Shown: positions 26,039 through 36,723 of the stretch, piece after piece
Layout: each line of letters starts with the position of its first letter
Position numbering within the stretch: position 1 is the first letter of the stretch
NCBI RefSeq assembly: GCF_014192335.1
Contig: NZ_JACHXU010000003.1
Location: 372,001-436,000, forward strand
Direction of reading: 5' to 3'
DNA: 64,000 bases
DNA from: Aporhodopirellula rubra
Lineage (GTDB): Bacteria > Planctomycetota > Planctomycetia > Pirellulales > Pirellulaceae
Notes under the pieces: model-generated
Told to the model about the DNA's origin: nothing
What the model saw: only the letters and a program-made list of their open reading frames with translations
The model's database searches: none
Program-made: the position numbers and the translations under genes

Positions 26039-26660
26039 GTTATTAATTTCAGAAAAAGGGACAGCGGCACGTGTCACCGTGATTCGCTCGAAGTAGTCGA
26101 GCAGAATTTTGCCGCCGTCCCTCTATGTAGTGAAACCACGATGACCTACTCATCATGCATCAAAATTTGGCAACACCAAAAACGTAGCAGCACTGACCGA
26201 ACCGCGACGTTCGGCACGTGCTGCGCCCAGTCGGCAATCGCGCCAGTCCATGGGACACGCACTTGGCTAATTTGGGCTTGCAGCGGTGCATCGAACTGGC
26301 TTCTCCCGTTGCCGGTTCGTTAAACACCTTTGACGGGGGCCGTCCCCAAAACCTGCGATGCCCATACGTCCCGCTGAACAGCGTTCATTTGCCTAGGCAT
26401 GACAGACGCGTCGGGGCTAGAGCTTCGGCACGATCGCATGAAAACCAGCCGTGCCTGTTCGGAGAGGCATGGATCCCACCTTCCTTCAATGGCGATGTTG
26501 CTTCGTCAGGGTGTTCCTAGGATGAGCGTGGCTCGGCGATAACCGAGGCGAATCTGGTGGGCACACCGTTTTTAGGAAGTGCAAACGGAGTCGGCGTCAT
26601 GGTTGCTTGAAACTGGATCGTCGGTGGCATGCAGACCACAACGTTGCCGTCGAGGCTACC

Positions 26661-26681
26661 GTGCCGGGCAGGACTTGAACG
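26661..26681 (-). other. tRNA 3'-end-like fragment, possible attachment site remnant
   Basis: On the minus strand GTTCAAGTCCTGCCCGGCAC reads like the T-loop, the 3' side of the T-stem and the acceptor strand of a tRNA. The matching 5' side of the T-stem is absent, so it is not a functional tRNA. Such truncated copies are what site-specific integration at tRNA genes leaves. The match is short and could be chance. Confidence 0.3.
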
Positions 26682-26912
26682 TTAAGGCGATCTGACTCGC
26701 AGGTGTTTAATTAGTTCGGTCAACTGGGCACAGTCCAAGTGTTCGCGGATGCATGCGGCGAGCATCGCGGCCGAGGTGGTGGATTTTGTGGTGTTTTCGT
26801 CGTCGCCGGAAAAAACGCCGGAAATTTCCGCGTCGGGGAAGTCCTGTCGGGGGAGCTGAATTTCAAAAAGCGAAAACTCTCGCGAACCAGTTAACGCCCG
26901 TCGGTCCAGCAA
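26682..26912 (-). CDS. Possible small protein or gene remnant
   Basis: A 76-residue frame whose second half (MLAACIREHLDCAQLTELIK) looks like a real helical protein tail, while the first half is ordinary. It ends exactly beside the tRNA-like fragment, where an integrase gene is often found, but no integrase motif is visible. It may be the 3' remnant of a longer gene. Confidence 0.25.
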   Translation of the reverse strand: MLDRRALTGSREFSLFEIQLPRQDFPDAEISGVFSGDDENTTKSTTSAAMLAACIREHLDCAQLTELIKHLRVRSP

Positions 26913-27234
26913 GGCCTGCGGGCGTTACTCGTTTCGGCCCCCTTTTTCGCGGTCATTCGCCACCACGGCGGCCAAATCCCGAGTTCCAACTTTCGCCGAG
27001 AGAGTCCGGGCATCTGCGTCCAACCGCCCTGGTTCGCCCCGCACCCCAGAGACAACCCCGAGAACTCTCTGAGTCTCTGTTTGACATCCCGGTGTCTCGG
27101 TTTACAGCCATGCTGCGAACCGAGAGCCAGCTAGACCTCTTCACTAGCTCCAGCGGTACAGCGGCTTACTGGTAGGACCGTAGCAAATTCAACCCACTCG
27201 TGGGTCACGGCCAAGCGCGGGTATCCGACACCCT

Positions 27235-27966
27235 CTACTCGACTCCTGAGCTTTTCGGCCAATCTTCGGCGGCAAGCGGCAGGTCGTTGAGTTCGGAGCG
27301 GGCATCGCGCCACGTTGGATAGTGCTTCGTCAGCAAGGTGATGAAACGTTCGTTGTGCGTTGGCTCAATGAGGTGGACCATTTCGTGAACAATCACGTAT
27401 TCGAGCAGGTCTTTGGGTTTCTTGACCAACTCGGTATTCAGACGAATGTGCCCGCTCTCGTGATTGCAGCTTCCCCACTTCGTTTTCATGCGTTGAAGGA
27501 AATATTGCTGGACAGTAACCCCCAGCTTAGCCTCCCATTTCTTAATCAGCGGCGGAATGACCTCGTGTAGAAGCGATTTGTGCCACGCGTGCAGAACGGT
27601 CTGTCGCTTGGCATCGTCACTTCCAGGTCGCACTGTGAGCGTGATTCGCTTGTGATCGATAGAGACTCGCGGCTTGGAATCTTCATAAACGATCGACATC
27701 AGGTGCCGGCGTCCCCAGACGTAGTGGCTTTCGCGTTCCACAAACTGACGCGGCGTTTCGCGGGGCTGTTGCTCCAGCTTGCGCTGCTGTTCGGTTATCC
27801 AGCCGAGCTTGGAAATCGCGTAAGCACGCGCGACGTCGAGCCGTGTCGCCGTAGGGGCGACCAAGGTCACGCGTCCGTCCGGCGGATGAACGGAAAGGTG
27901 AACGTTCTTGACATCCTTGCGATTTACTACGATTGCGAGATCGCCGATTTGAATAGTTTCGCTCAT
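27235..27966 (-). CDS. YgjP-like zinc metallopeptidase (DUF45)
   Basis: The 243-residue protein matches the YgjP/DUF45 family: an N-terminal strand-rich part with LSVHPPDGRVTLVAP, then KWGSCNHESGHIRLN, VIVHEMVHLIEPTHNERF with the HExxH motif near 190, and an end in WRDARSELN. These putative metalloproteases frequently sit as the last gene of type I restriction operons, as here. The ATG at 27966 shares one base with the stop of hsdR, so translation is coupled. Its role in type I systems is not established; DNA-repair or processing functions have been proposed. Confidence 0.8.
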   Translation of the reverse strand: MSETIQIGDLAIVVNRKDVKNVHLSVHPPDGRVTLVAPTATRLDVARAYAISKLGWITEQQRKLEQQPRETPRQFVERESHYVWGRRHLMSIVYEDSKPRVSIDHKRITLTVRPGSDDAKRQTVLHAWHKSLLHEVIPPLIKKWEAKLGVTVQQYFLQRMKTKWGSCNHESGHIRLNTELVKKPKDLLEYVIVHEMVHLIEPTHNERFITLLTKHYPTWRDARSELNDLPLAAEDWPKSSGVE

Positions 27967-30900
27967 CAATAACCCGGCTGATTCTTGATAATCTCGAAAA
28001 TTGCCATGGTGGCTTCGCGATCGCGTTTCATGATTGGAAACAGATTATTGAGCACTTGTTTCTCACGCGTGTCGTCGCCTTTCCAGCCGGATGGAGCCTT
28101 CTCAGACATCGCTCGATCAAGTTCCAATGCCAACGCTGCTTTGGCATCGTCGTCATCCGGGCAATGGAAAGTCGTTGCGGGAATTGTGGCAAGATTATTG
28201 AACAGGACGATGGCCTCAGGAAAACCGTTCAGGCAAGCCGGATGGCTAGTCGTGTGCTTTTTGCCCAGTTTCTGTACGATTTCTTCGGCTCGCTTCAGAA
28301 ACTCTTCGTATTCGATTGTCCCTTCTTCTTTCTGTTTGATGAGATCTTCAAGAAGCAGCGACATCTCGCTATAGAACCTGGGATCGGTAAGTTGATCGCG
28401 GATAATTGTCTTGCGAACGTTGTTAATGATTCCTTCGGAGATCGCATTCCTGGATAGTTTGCCCTGAGCGTTAAGCTTCTTGGCGATCGCGTCATGAATG
28501 CCCGTCTCGATAATCAGTTCCGTCAGCGTCAATGAGCTGAGATTCCCCAAATTGTCTGCGGGGTCTGCTTGAATGTAGGTGTTGATCAAATGCCGCATGT
28601 CAGATTCGTACGGCTTGATATCCAATTCTTCGCCGGAGTGTTTCTTGATGGCGGCTCGAATCTCTGTGTACAGTTTCGTCTCGGCTTCCATCGCCGACGC
28701 CTCGTCGGGCGTGTAACCAGCCTCGGCTAGACTTGGGGCAATTGCGCCGTAGGCACGAACGTAGGTGACGACGGATTTGTAAAACGAAATCCGCAATGGT
28801 TCCGTTTCAATCAGTGCGGTGGGGCTGTTTGCATCCCCACAGAAATATCGCAGGTAGTTCTCCATCTCGCGCGGCGAAGCAACTGGTTCACACAAATAAT
28901 TGATCGCCTTGCGGGCGGCATCGAGACGGGCCTTGCCCTCCTTTAGCCAATCCTTCAATTCGACATTGGAATCGGCACCGCTATCGTCAACTTCCAGTTC
29001 ATCGCTGCTGTAGACAGCGATCGTTTCTTGAACATCGCCATACAGTTCTTTGTAGTCCACGATGTATCCAAAATCTTTGTCGTCGCCGTCGAGTCGATTC
29101 GTCCGACAGATCGCTTGGAACAGATTGTGGTCGTAAAGCTCGTTGTCCAGATAGATATAGCTGCACGATGGCGCGTCAAAGCCTGTCAGTAGTTTGCTAA
29201 CGACGATCAGCAATTTCATCGTCGCAGGCTCTTCGATGAACCGTCGTTTCGTTTCATCCTCGTAGGCCTTCGTTGTTTGGCCGTCGTCGAGGACGTGCTC
29301 CGTGTAGGTGTCGAATTTGTAACGTTCGTCACTGTTCTTGGCCTCGCGAGAAATCGCGTTGTGATTTGGTTGAAACGACGTGATGATGCCGCAATGTTTG
29401 CCGAAGCTGGTGTTCTGGAACAGCCGATAGTAGTGGCAAGCTTCGTAGATTGACGCCGCCACGAGAATCGCGGTGCCGCGGTCATTGCTCAACCGTGGCT
29501 TGACACCAAAGTCGTGAATAATGTCGGCGATGATCCGCTGCTTCCGCTCGCCGGCGCTCATCAGTTCTTCCATCGTGGCCCAACGCTTTCGCAGAACGGC
29601 ACGTTGAAAATTGTTCAGCCCCTTCGTCTTTTGCTCGAACCAATCGTCGATCGCCTTCTTGCTGGTCAAACGCTGCGGAACCTTTCTCGCTTCGTACTTC
29701 AAATCCAGGACGACCTTGTCCGCAACGGCCTCGTGGAACTTGTAGGTGTGAATGTTGGTGCCAAAGACGTCACGTGTCATCGGCTTGTCCTTCTTCAACA
29801 GCGGAGTGCCTGTGAAGCCGATGAAGATTGCGTTTTCGAGCCAGCGTTTCATCTGTTTGTTCATGTCGCCACCCTGTGTCCGGTGGCACTCGTCCACAAA
29901 TACATAAAAGCGACCATGGATTGGCGGTCGAGCCGCCTTCAAATCAGGCTCGAACTTGTGCAGCAATGCGCACAACACGCGTGGCGTGGTCGCAGACAAC
30001 TTCTGCAAGAATTGTTCTCGCGACGTAATTCGCGGTGAAGGAGAATCCTCGCCAACAATTCCCGCGTTCCGCATCACACCTTCAATTTGCTTGTCCAATT
30101 CGTCGCGATCGGTGACCACTAGAATTCGAGCATCAGCGTCGTGTTCCAGCAGCCACTTGGCAATGAGCACCATCAGGATGCTCTTGCCACTACCTTGGGT
30201 GTGCCAGATCACACCGCCTTCCTGCTTGGCAATTCGTTCCTGAGCCTTCTTAACCGCGTGGTATTGGTGAACGCGAGGAACCTTCTTTTGCCCGCCATCA
30301 AACAAAATGAAATTGCGGAGCAAATCCAACAAACGATTCTTCTCGCACATTTCCGCCAGCGGCTCATCCAAATATGCTCCCGCAGTTCCTCCGACGGTGT
30401 AGCCAACACGCTTTTCACCGACCGCCTCAGCCAGCGAATCATCGGTACGCCGTTTCCATTCCACGAAGAATTTTTCGGGCGTGCCCGTTGTGCCGTATCG
30501 TAAACCTTGCGAGTCATTGCCGGCGAACACAAGCTGGACCGTCGCGAAAAAGCCCTCGTTGAAGATCGTTTCTTGATTGGTGATCAATTGGCGGACGCCC
30601 TCTGCCACCTCGACACTGCCACGCTTCAGCTCAATGACGCCGATGGCGATCCCATTCAGGTACAAAACCAAGTCGGGCCGACGCTGATATCCACCGCGCA
30701 GCGTCACTTCTTCAGCGATTGCGAAATCGTTTCGAGTGGCACCCTTCTCACTCCAATCAATCAAGTGGACAGTCTCATGGGGTTTCCCGGCGGCCACCTG
30801 AACAGGGACACCAAATCGAAGCAACTGATAGGTTCGTAGGTTTGCTTGATAGAGCGAAATCCCAGTGCAGTCAGCAGCCGTTTCCAGTTTTTGAAGTGCT

Positions 30901-31097
30901 GCTGAAATGTGGGCTGCCGAATAGCCACGGTCATTCAAGTTGGCACGGAGCAGATCGGTCTCGATAGGTCGATTGTTCTCACGAGAATTCCAATCTCCCA
31001 AGAACCGGTAACCCAAATAGTTCGGGTTCGATCTATCTGTAAAGAGTGATATGACTCGATTCTGCGTGCGACGTTCGGAGCGTGGTTGGTCGGACAT
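27966..31097 (-). CDS. hsdR: Type I restriction endonuclease subunit R
   Basis: The 1043-residue protein has the HsdR layout. An N-terminal nuclease domain has [19 protein letters not shown] (PD-x-ExK type, near residue 160). A translocase follows with Walker A in [12 protein letters not shown] near 295, a DECHR box near 395, and helicase motifs through LLTGFDAPS and [10 protein letters not shown] (about 640-680). A helical C-terminal region mediates complex assembly. It cleaves DNA lacking the protective methylation after ATP-driven translocation. The gene follows a DUF262 gene by 7 bases and is coupled to the YgjP-like gene. Confidence 0.92.
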   Translation of the reverse strand: MSDQPRSERRTQNRVISLFTDRSNPNYLGYRFLGDWNSRENNRPIETDLLRANLNDRGYSAAHISAALQKLETAADCTGISLYQANLRTYQLLRFGVPVQVAAGKPHETVHLIDWSEKGATRNDFAIAEEVTLRGGYQRRPDLVLYLNGIAIGVIELKRGSVEVAEGVRQLITNQETIFNEGFFATVQLVFAGNDSQGLRYGTTGTPEKFFVEWKRRTDDSLAEAVGEKRVGYTVGGTAGAYLDEPLAEMCEKNRLLDLLRNFILFDGGQKKVPRVHQYHAVKKAQERIAKQEGGVIWHTQGSGKSILMVLIAKWLLEHDADARILVVTDRDELDKQIEGVMRNAGIVGEDSPSPRITSREQFLQKLSATTPRVLCALLHKFEPDLKAARPPIHGRFYVFVDECHRTQGGDMNKQMKRWLENAIFIGFTGTPLLKKDKPMTRDVFGTNIHTYKFHEAVADKVVLDLKYEARKVPQRLTSKKAIDDWFEQKTKGLNNFQRAVLRKRWATMEELMSAGERKQRIIADIIHDFGVKPRLSNDRGTAILVAASIYEACHYYRLFQNTSFGKHCGIITSFQPNHNAISREAKNSDERYKFDTYTEHVLDDGQTTKAYEDETKRRFIEEPATMKLLIVVSKLLTGFDAPSCSYIYLDNELYDHNLFQAICRTNRLDGDDKDFGYIVDYKELYGDVQETIAVYSSDELEVDDSGADSNVELKDWLKEGKARLDAARKAINYLCEPVASPREMENYLRYFCGDANSPTALIETEPLRISFYKSVVTYVRAYGAIAPSLAEAGYTPDEASAMEAETKLYTEIRAAIKKHSGEELDIKPYESDMRHLINTYIQADPADNLGNLSSLTLTELIIETGIHDAIAKKLNAQGKLSRNAISEGIINNVRKTIIRDQLTDPRFYSEMSLLLEDLIKQKEEGTIEYEEFLKRAEEIVQKLGKKHTTSHPACLNGFPEAIVLFNNLATIPATTFHCPDDDDAKAALALELDRAMSEKAPSGWKGDDTREKQVLNNLFPIMKRDREATMAIFEIIKNQPGY

Positions 31098-31104
31098 GAC
31101 TGGT

Positions 31105-33504
31105 TCAAGCTCCTGCTTCGCCGAGGTCTTTTGCCAATCGGACCAGTGTTTTCTTCAATTTGTCAATCTCGATACTGATGCATTGATAATCGTCGACCGT
31201 TACGAGATCGCCATGCTTTTCAAGGCAATCCCTTACGTGAGTCATGCTTGCTAACTTGGACGTCAACGCCCCAATTCGATACTTCTGCTCAAAAACATCG
31301 ACCTCGATTCGCATTTGCTTTTTACCTTCGCGGTAGATCAAGTCGAAGTAGGGCTCTCGCTCAATACCGTTCACATCGGCGTACTCGCCGATCGTCAGTG
31401 GGCCGAGTGATCCTTTGGCCGCCATCGCACGGAGTTCATTATTGAAAAAGCAAAATGAGTGGACCTCTGCATGGGCTGCACTCATCCGCATCTTCTTCAG
31501 CAAATAAATGTAGCCATTCTCAAAACGCATCAGGTTTTTGCCATAGCTAAACGCCTGCGGCGTTTTGACGACCGCGGCACGCCAGGCGGGCATTGTCTCG
31601 TCGCCTGCCTTGATGATCTCCAAGAGCTGATCTGGAAATGGACGGTGGTCATCTAGTTTTGCCCACAGGTCGCGCAACTTGACACGAGCGATTCGTTCAG
31701 GAGGACTGAACGCACGAAGCAAACGTTTCCAACTGCCCTGCACAGTAGTTGCGTTGACCAATAGCGAGCGATTGCGATTGCCGCTTTCCAAAGTGTAGTC
31801 ACCCACGGTGAGCAACGCTCGCTCCCAAAGGTGGTCTTGCGAAGCGATCAATCCTTCTGCGTCAAACATCGCTTCTGCCTTGAGAAGTGAGCTTTCAAAC
31901 TCAGCTTGAAGCTTCACATGCGTCGGTGCATCCCAATCGTCGATCGACGAAGCGTTTGCTTGATCGACAACGCCGCTGAAATTTAATGCAAAGTCAATTT
32001 GGCCGTCGAAGTAGCCATGCAACTCGGCACGCTCAATGAGCGGACGCCATCCATCGTGACTCAGCAACAATCCAGCCTTCAGGATTTCCTCCTTCAACTG
32101 AAGCTTCACATTCATCGGCAACTCATCCGGCACCTCCCAGGACTGGACGTATTCCAAAATTGAACCGGAATGTGGCAGAAGTCTCTGAATCAAGTTCATC
32201 CCGATCGGCAGGCGTTCAGCTCGCTCGATATTGACATTAATAATCAGGTTGTAGATTACCCGCATCCATTGCTGAAACTTATCCGCGTCTAGCGCTGGTT
32301 CGTGTTCTCGGATGAAGAACGCGTATGCCATGAACAGCAGAATCTCGGAAACGTCCAAGCTTGTGGAGTTCCGTGTCAATCTTTCAAAAATCGCTCGTTC
32401 ATCAAAATAGTCTTTGTTGGGCAGCACGATGTGCAACCCTTTGTCACCTGAAGACCAGCACTCAAGAAGCGGGATTAGTGTTCGAGTAAAGGTCTCGTCC
32501 AGCCAATTGCTATCGTGAAACGTGGCATACGTGGGCTGTGTACGTGTCAGTATCAAGACATCCTTGGTGCAGCTTGCCGCGTCGGGATCGCGAGTGATCA
32601 GAGCAACCAAGCGAAACACATTGAAAAAACTCTCGTCAACGATTTCCGCCGACCGACGGTTCCCGGACCAAAACAGATCCAACCAAGCCGTGTCCATTCT
32701 TCGAGCCACGAACTCGTTGACGGGAAACTCGTGTCCGCCAATCGCACGGCTTTCGCCTGCGAACTGTTTCGAGAGGTCTTGTTCATACCTCGCCTTGAAA
32801 GTCTCGAATGGCGACAACGATTTGCCGCGTGCGTTCATCTTGATGTAGAGATCGTCCGTTAACTCGAAGTTTTCGAGGTCGAGTAGCTGGAACGTGATCG
32901 CGGGATGGTCTTCACTAACCAGTCGCTCGAAAAGTTCTTCACTGGCGGCGAAGCGGGTGTGGATGGCGTCCAACATCGATAACACGGATTGAATCGTTGG
33001 ATCCAATCGCCAACTTCGGAAGTACCAAGACTGGTTTGCGATCCAATGACTCAGTTGCGCTACCTCATCGGGCCGGTCCTCGGGTTGGCACTGAACCAGG
33101 GCATCAAAGAACTCATTGCTGCTTTGACGGACGCTATACGAAAAACGCGAATGATCCCCGTCACGGAACAAGTCCTCGAAGTCATCAAATCGGTCATCGC
33201 TCCACGCTAAGTACCAATGAAGCAGGTACAGCGTTGTCAGTCGTTGCTGACCATCTAGCGGTGAAAACTGAGACAGTTCATCTTCATTCGCAACGCTACC
33301 GTAGATAAAGTCCAGGTTCATCGGTAACGACGGATCACCGGGAGGCTTATTGAGGGCATCTTCGATCGCGGCCAAAAAGTCTTCTCGGACCTGCGCAACC
33401 GATGGACGACCTTGTGCGTAGTCCCGCTGAATCATCGGGATACGGATCGAATTGTGTCGTTCGAGCAATTGTTTGTAATTGAACTGGCTGCCAATGTCGC
33501 TCAC
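31105..33504 (-). CDS. DUF262-domain protein with unknown C-terminal half
   Basis: The 799-residue protein has a DUF262 (GmrS-like, ParB-fold NTPase) N-terminal domain: [14 protein letters not shown] near residue 18 and [15 protein letters not shown] near 80. DUF262 proteins of type IV restriction bind and hydrolyse NTPs. The remaining 550 residues are not recognised and lack the HNH-like DUF1524 motif. The GTG at 33504 overlaps the upstream stop as GTGA, so I prefer it to the longer frame. It is sandwiched between another DUF262 gene and hsdR in the type I operon. Confidence 0.75.
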   Translation of the reverse strand: MSDIGSQFNYKQLLERHNSIRIPMIQRDYAQGRPSVAQVREDFLAAIEDALNKPPGDPSLPMNLDFIYGSVANEDELSQFSPLDGQQRLTTLYLLHWYLAWSDDRFDDFEDLFRDGDHSRFSYSVRQSSNEFFDALVQCQPEDRPDEVAQLSHWIANQSWYFRSWRLDPTIQSVLSMLDAIHTRFAASEELFERLVSEDHPAITFQLLDLENFELTDDLYIKMNARGKSLSPFETFKARYEQDLSKQFAGESRAIGGHEFPVNEFVARRMDTAWLDLFWSGNRRSAEIVDESFFNVFRLVALITRDPDAASCTKDVLILTRTQPTYATFHDSNWLDETFTRTLIPLLECWSSGDKGLHIVLPNKDYFDERAIFERLTRNSTSLDVSEILLFMAYAFFIREHEPALDADKFQQWMRVIYNLIINVNIERAERLPIGMNLIQRLLPHSGSILEYVQSWEVPDELPMNVKLQLKEEILKAGLLLSHDGWRPLIERAELHGYFDGQIDFALNFSGVVDQANASSIDDWDAPTHVKLQAEFESSLLKAEAMFDAEGLIASQDHLWERALLTVGDYTLESGNRNRSLLVNATTVQGSWKRLLRAFSPPERIARVKLRDLWAKLDDHRPFPDQLLEIIKAGDETMPAWRAAVVKTPQAFSYGKNLMRFENGYIYLLKKMRMSAAHAEVHSFCFFNNELRAMAAKGSLGPLTIGEYADVNGIEREPYFDLIYREGKKQMRIEVDVFEQKYRIGALTSKLASMTHVRDCLEKHGDLVTVDDYQCISIEIDKLKKTLVRLAKDLGEAGA

Positions 33505-35300
33505 TGGACCACCTCCGGTTTGGGTACAAAGAAGTCCGTTAGCGTTGTTGTCATCGCCTTCAGATACGCATCCCGGTCCGACTCTTTCCAGAACATCGCG
33601 TGGTCGACGCGTTGGCTGTAGCACTTCAGAAACACGTTTCGCGTACACAGAGGCACAAAAATGCCAGCGCGGTCCAGCGACAGCAATCTTTGCCGCTTCA
33701 ATGCGAACACCGCATTCTTGTAGCTGCGGTTCGTCGCTGCGTCCAAAAGCACCAAATTCGCGAGCCCATGATCCGGTTCGGGTTCAGTCTTTTCGTCGAA
33801 ATGCTTGACAATCGTCTCGTAAAGCTTCGCAAATTCCTCGACCAGCGATTTCGGGTTTGGCTTCGCTAGAAACGCGTCGATCTTTTTGCGAAGGTCTGGC
33901 TGCTCGTCCTGCGATTCAAAGTAGCCGCGGACTTCGGTCAGCCATTCGTTTCGTTGAGAGACCGAGTTCAGATCATCCGCCGAGACTGACCGTACATGTT
34001 CGATGTCCCATTCACCGCATTTGAAACTGTCAAACTGAAACCGCAAATTTGATTTCTTGCTTTCCAGCAGCGTGGCGACGTTGAACAGCAACAACACCGA
34101 ACGAATCGTCGCGTTGTCCAGCGGTCGGCCGTATTGCAAGGTTTCTAGCCGTTCGCTCACAATCCCTTGAATTACGGCTCGTGTCATTTTCTCTGGTGGG
34201 GAGCCGATGATTGACTTGAACACCAGGTCACGCAATCGCTTCTCGAACTGGTCTTTCGTGCATCCCTGTGAAAGTTTGACGAGACTACCGATCGTCTTTC
34301 CTGTGTGAACGAGGAATCCCACGATATGGAATAGCGTCCGGTCGTCATACCATTCCTCCAACATCATGAACATCTGTTTCGCCCGTCTCCATTCCATCTC
34401 TGGATCTGCGTCATCCGCGTTCAGCTTTTCGCTGAAGTGGTTGAAGACCGGGTGCTGATCGTGCGTTGCATCCGTCGACATGCCATCGAATACGGCAACC
34501 AAATGGAACAGGAATCCGATTCGGTTCTGGGTAGCGCCGGGCTCATTGCTCAAGAAGTACCAAAACGCATCGTTTTGTAACGTCTTCTCGACGATGTCCC
34601 ATTCGTGCGCGATCCGCAATTGTAAATCGCTGGCGTTCTTGGGCTTTTCTACCGGCCGGCGAAGAAAGAGTGCGCGGATCAGCTCGTCGTCGGTCAGCGG
34701 GATTTTGCCGACGTTTAACCGTGTGAACGCGTCGACCGGATTGTCGGAATCGGACAACTGGAACCAAATCACTTTGGTTTGATTTAGAAACGCGTTCTTG
34801 ATTAGGTCGACTTCGTTCTCTCGTTCATCGAACCATTTCTCAATTGCGTTCATTGCCTTGAACAAATGATAAAAGTCGATGTTGCTGTCAGCATCTTTCT
34901 GATTTGGGTCGGCCAAGAATGCGTCCAAACTGGGCCGTGTTTCGTAATCCAGCGTAAACGATGCCATTTGCCTTTTTTGCGAGGCAAATTCGTTGAAGCA
35001 TCTTAGAATCAACAACAGCGTGGTTAGCCGTTGCTGGCCATCAACGACCTCATACCCTCCACCTTTGGCAATTTTCAAGACGATTGGCTGAAGGCAGTAG
35101 AAGTGATCGGGCTGTGGATTTCTTCGCTGAGTGAACTCGCGAATGTCATCCAGTAGTTGAGTGACCTGCACAGGAGACCAGCGATAGCCACGTTGATACG
35201 CCGCAATGTGATAGCGCTGCGGGTTGCCCGATTCTTCCAATCGGAGGTCGTTGATCGTTTTCAGAGTGATCAGTTGGTCGCTTGTTTCAGCCATGCTCAT
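33501..35300 (-). CDS. DUF262-DUF1524 protein, GmrSD-like
   Basis: The 599-residue protein joins a DUF262 domain (YHIAAYQRGYRWSP near residue 28, [14 protein letters not shown] near 75) to a C-terminal DUF1524 HNH-like nuclease domain (WDIEHVRS near 430, then LANLVLLDAATNRSYKN near 540, with the expected His and Asn residues). This is the architecture of GmrSD-type modification-dependent restriction enzymes. The ATG at 35300 has GGAAAG just upstream. The gene lies 106 bases downstream of hsdS and is coupled to a second DUF262 gene, so it is built into the type I operon. Confidence 0.82.
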   Translation of the reverse strand: MSMAETSDQLITLKTINDLRLEESGNPQRYHIAAYQRGYRWSPVQVTQLLDDIREFTQRRNPQPDHFYCLQPIVLKIAKGGGYEVVDGQQRLTTLLLILRCFNEFASQKRQMASFTLDYETRPSLDAFLADPNQKDADSNIDFYHLFKAMNAIEKWFDERENEVDLIKNAFLNQTKVIWFQLSDSDNPVDAFTRLNVGKIPLTDDELIRALFLRRPVEKPKNASDLQLRIAHEWDIVEKTLQNDAFWYFLSNEPGATQNRIGFLFHLVAVFDGMSTDATHDQHPVFNHFSEKLNADDADPEMEWRRAKQMFMMLEEWYDDRTLFHIVGFLVHTGKTIGSLVKLSQGCTKDQFEKRLRDLVFKSIIGSPPEKMTRAVIQGIVSERLETLQYGRPLDNATIRSVLLLFNVATLLESKKSNLRFQFDSFKCGEWDIEHVRSVSADDLNSVSQRNEWLTEVRGYFESQDEQPDLRKKIDAFLAKPNPKSLVEEFAKLYETIVKHFDEKTEPEPDHGLANLVLLDAATNRSYKNAVFALKRQRLLSLDRAGIFVPLCTRNVFLKCYSQRVDHAMFWKESDRDAYLKAMTTTLTDFFVPKPEVVQ

Positions 35301-35406
35301 TTCTTTCCGCACGATGAAGCGGCGTTGCCCGCAGTAGTTTGATTTGTCTTCTTCGAGACGCCGATTGGCTCGGACGGCATCGGATGGATTGGTCGGTTCA
35401 GTTCGC

Positions 35407-36723
35407 TCATATCAACCTCGTCTGACCAGTCAGCAATTCCTGCATCATGCCCTGTTTGAGCATCTGCGTTTTCTCCAGTCGGGCTTCGAGTTTCTCGATC
35501 TCCGCGTCCATGTCGGATAGCACCGTCGCAATCGCGGTTTGTTCCGATTGCGGCGGCTTCGGCAACGGAATGGTCTCGAACTTGTCTTTCGGCATATGGG
35601 CTATGCTCGTCTGCGTAACATAGTTTCTAAGAATCCCTCGGTCTGACCAGCGTTTGAGGAATGCAATCATCAAGCGGGAATTAAAATTGTCTCGTGCCCG
35701 CAACCGATGAAGCGCTTTCTGGAAATAGCATTCATCAAGTTGAGATCGCCAGATGGCTGCGCGGCCAACATCGCCACCCTCGCACACCAGAAGATCACCG
35801 TCGATCAATCGGAACTTTGTCAGATCCGTTTTCGACATCGGCATCGTCTGCAGTTCTGTGACATCAATTCGTCCCCATTGAACTGCTCGATTGCCAAGAT
35901 AGTACTTTGGAACCCCAACGTTCTTCTCGGCATCTAACATCTTTCCAAGCTGAATTTCAAATTCTGCACCGACGGAAGAAACGTCCCAATCGCAGGGCAC
36001 TGATCCGACGGCAGTTTCTTGGACACCCGTCTGCTTCGTTCCAAAGCCAGAGAGTCGGGTTTGGCCGGTGAGCAGTTGCTGCATGGCGGCCTGTTTGAGA
36101 TCACGCTTCTTGGCGATCAACCGGCTCAGCACGTTCAGCGTTGCGTCAACATCCGAAAGCGCTTCCGCAATCGCTTCTTGCTCAGCGAGCGGGGGAAGAG
36201 GGACAGGAAAAGCCTTGATATCCCGACTGGTGATGTTGGGATCTTTCCGACTGCTGCTTGCTACCGTCTTCCAATAGTCGATGCGAAAGTTGAGCGTGTC
36301 TAATAGGTATCGTGGTTCAAGCAGGTTGTTTCGCGGTTGAACTGCGGTAATTGCCTGATTGACAGTTGCCGCAATGCCAAGAAGTCCCGTCCGTCCAATC
36401 TGCTGAAATCCGCCGTACATCGCAACAAGTACAGTTCCAGGTGGATTAAGGCTAAGCGATGTCTCACGCAGTGCAAGTTTTGTAACTCGCTCTGATGTAT
36501 CGACAAGATATGTATTCCTTAAATCCATCGTCTTCACCCATGGAATCGTCCCACGTGAGAAGTATCGATCATGCGACGCCCGCGCTGGCGTAGTCCCAGA
36601 AGACAACGTGGCCACGCTTTCCAGCGTGGCACACTTCCAATCATCAGGAATCAACCCTGCTTCCGTGTGCTTGTAACCTTTCCGCACTGCGTAACCAACG
36701 TTCTTGTCGCGAACTTGGCTCAT
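35407..36723 (-). CDS. hsdS: Type I restriction specificity subunit S
   Basis: The 438-residue protein has the two target-recognition domains of HsdS: the first begins GLIPDDWKCATLESVATL, the second GSVPCDWDVSSVGAEFEI near 235. Each is followed by a long helix carrying the conserved repeat (LPPLAEQEAIAEALSDVDA and PPQSEQTAIATVLSDMDA) and ending LLTGQTRL. HsdS sets the DNA target of the methylase and nuclease. Its ATG overlaps the hsdM stop by 4 bases. Both target domains appear intact, and no inverted copies for phase variation were seen. Confidence 0.92.
   Translation of the reverse strand: MSQVRDKNVGYAVRKGYKHTEAGLIPDDWKCATLESVATLSSGTTPARASHDRYFSRGTIPWVKTMDLRNTYLVDTSERVTKLALRETSLSLNPPGTVLVAMYGGFQQIGRTGLLGIAATVNQAITAVQPRNNLLEPRYLLDTLNFRIDYWKTVASSSRKDPNITSRDIKAFPVPLPPLAEQEAIAEALSDVDATLNVLSRLIAKKRDLKQAAMQQLLTGQTRLSGFGTKQTGVQETAVGSVPCDWDVSSVGAEFEIQLGKMLDAEKNVGVPKYYLGNRAVQWGRIDVTELQTMPMSKTDLTKFRLIDGDLLVCEGGDVGRAAIWRSQLDECYFQKALHRLRARDNFNSRLMIAFLKRWSDRGILRNYVTQTSIAHMPKDKFETIPLPKPPQSEQTAIATVLSDMDAEIEKLEARLEKTQMLKQGMMQELLTGQTRLI

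Larger units (their letters stand above)
26039..27234. other. Gene-poor 1.2-kb stretch
   Basis: No gene of normal size is supported. It contains one possible small minus-strand gene (26682-26912) and, next to its end, a fragment resembling a tRNA 3' end (26661-26681). The rest holds only short overlapping frames with mixed composition. The stretch may mark the border of an integrated element. Confidence 0.35.

Noticed and set aside
26661-26740. A complete tRNA gene
   Set aside because: Only the T-loop and 3' acceptor-like part is present. The 5' T-stem strand does not pair, and no anticodon arm can be folded.
27985-30839. Several plus-strand frames of 80-170 residues within the hsdR region
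   Set aside because: They are antisense shadows of hsdR, whose nuclease and helicase motifs are intact.
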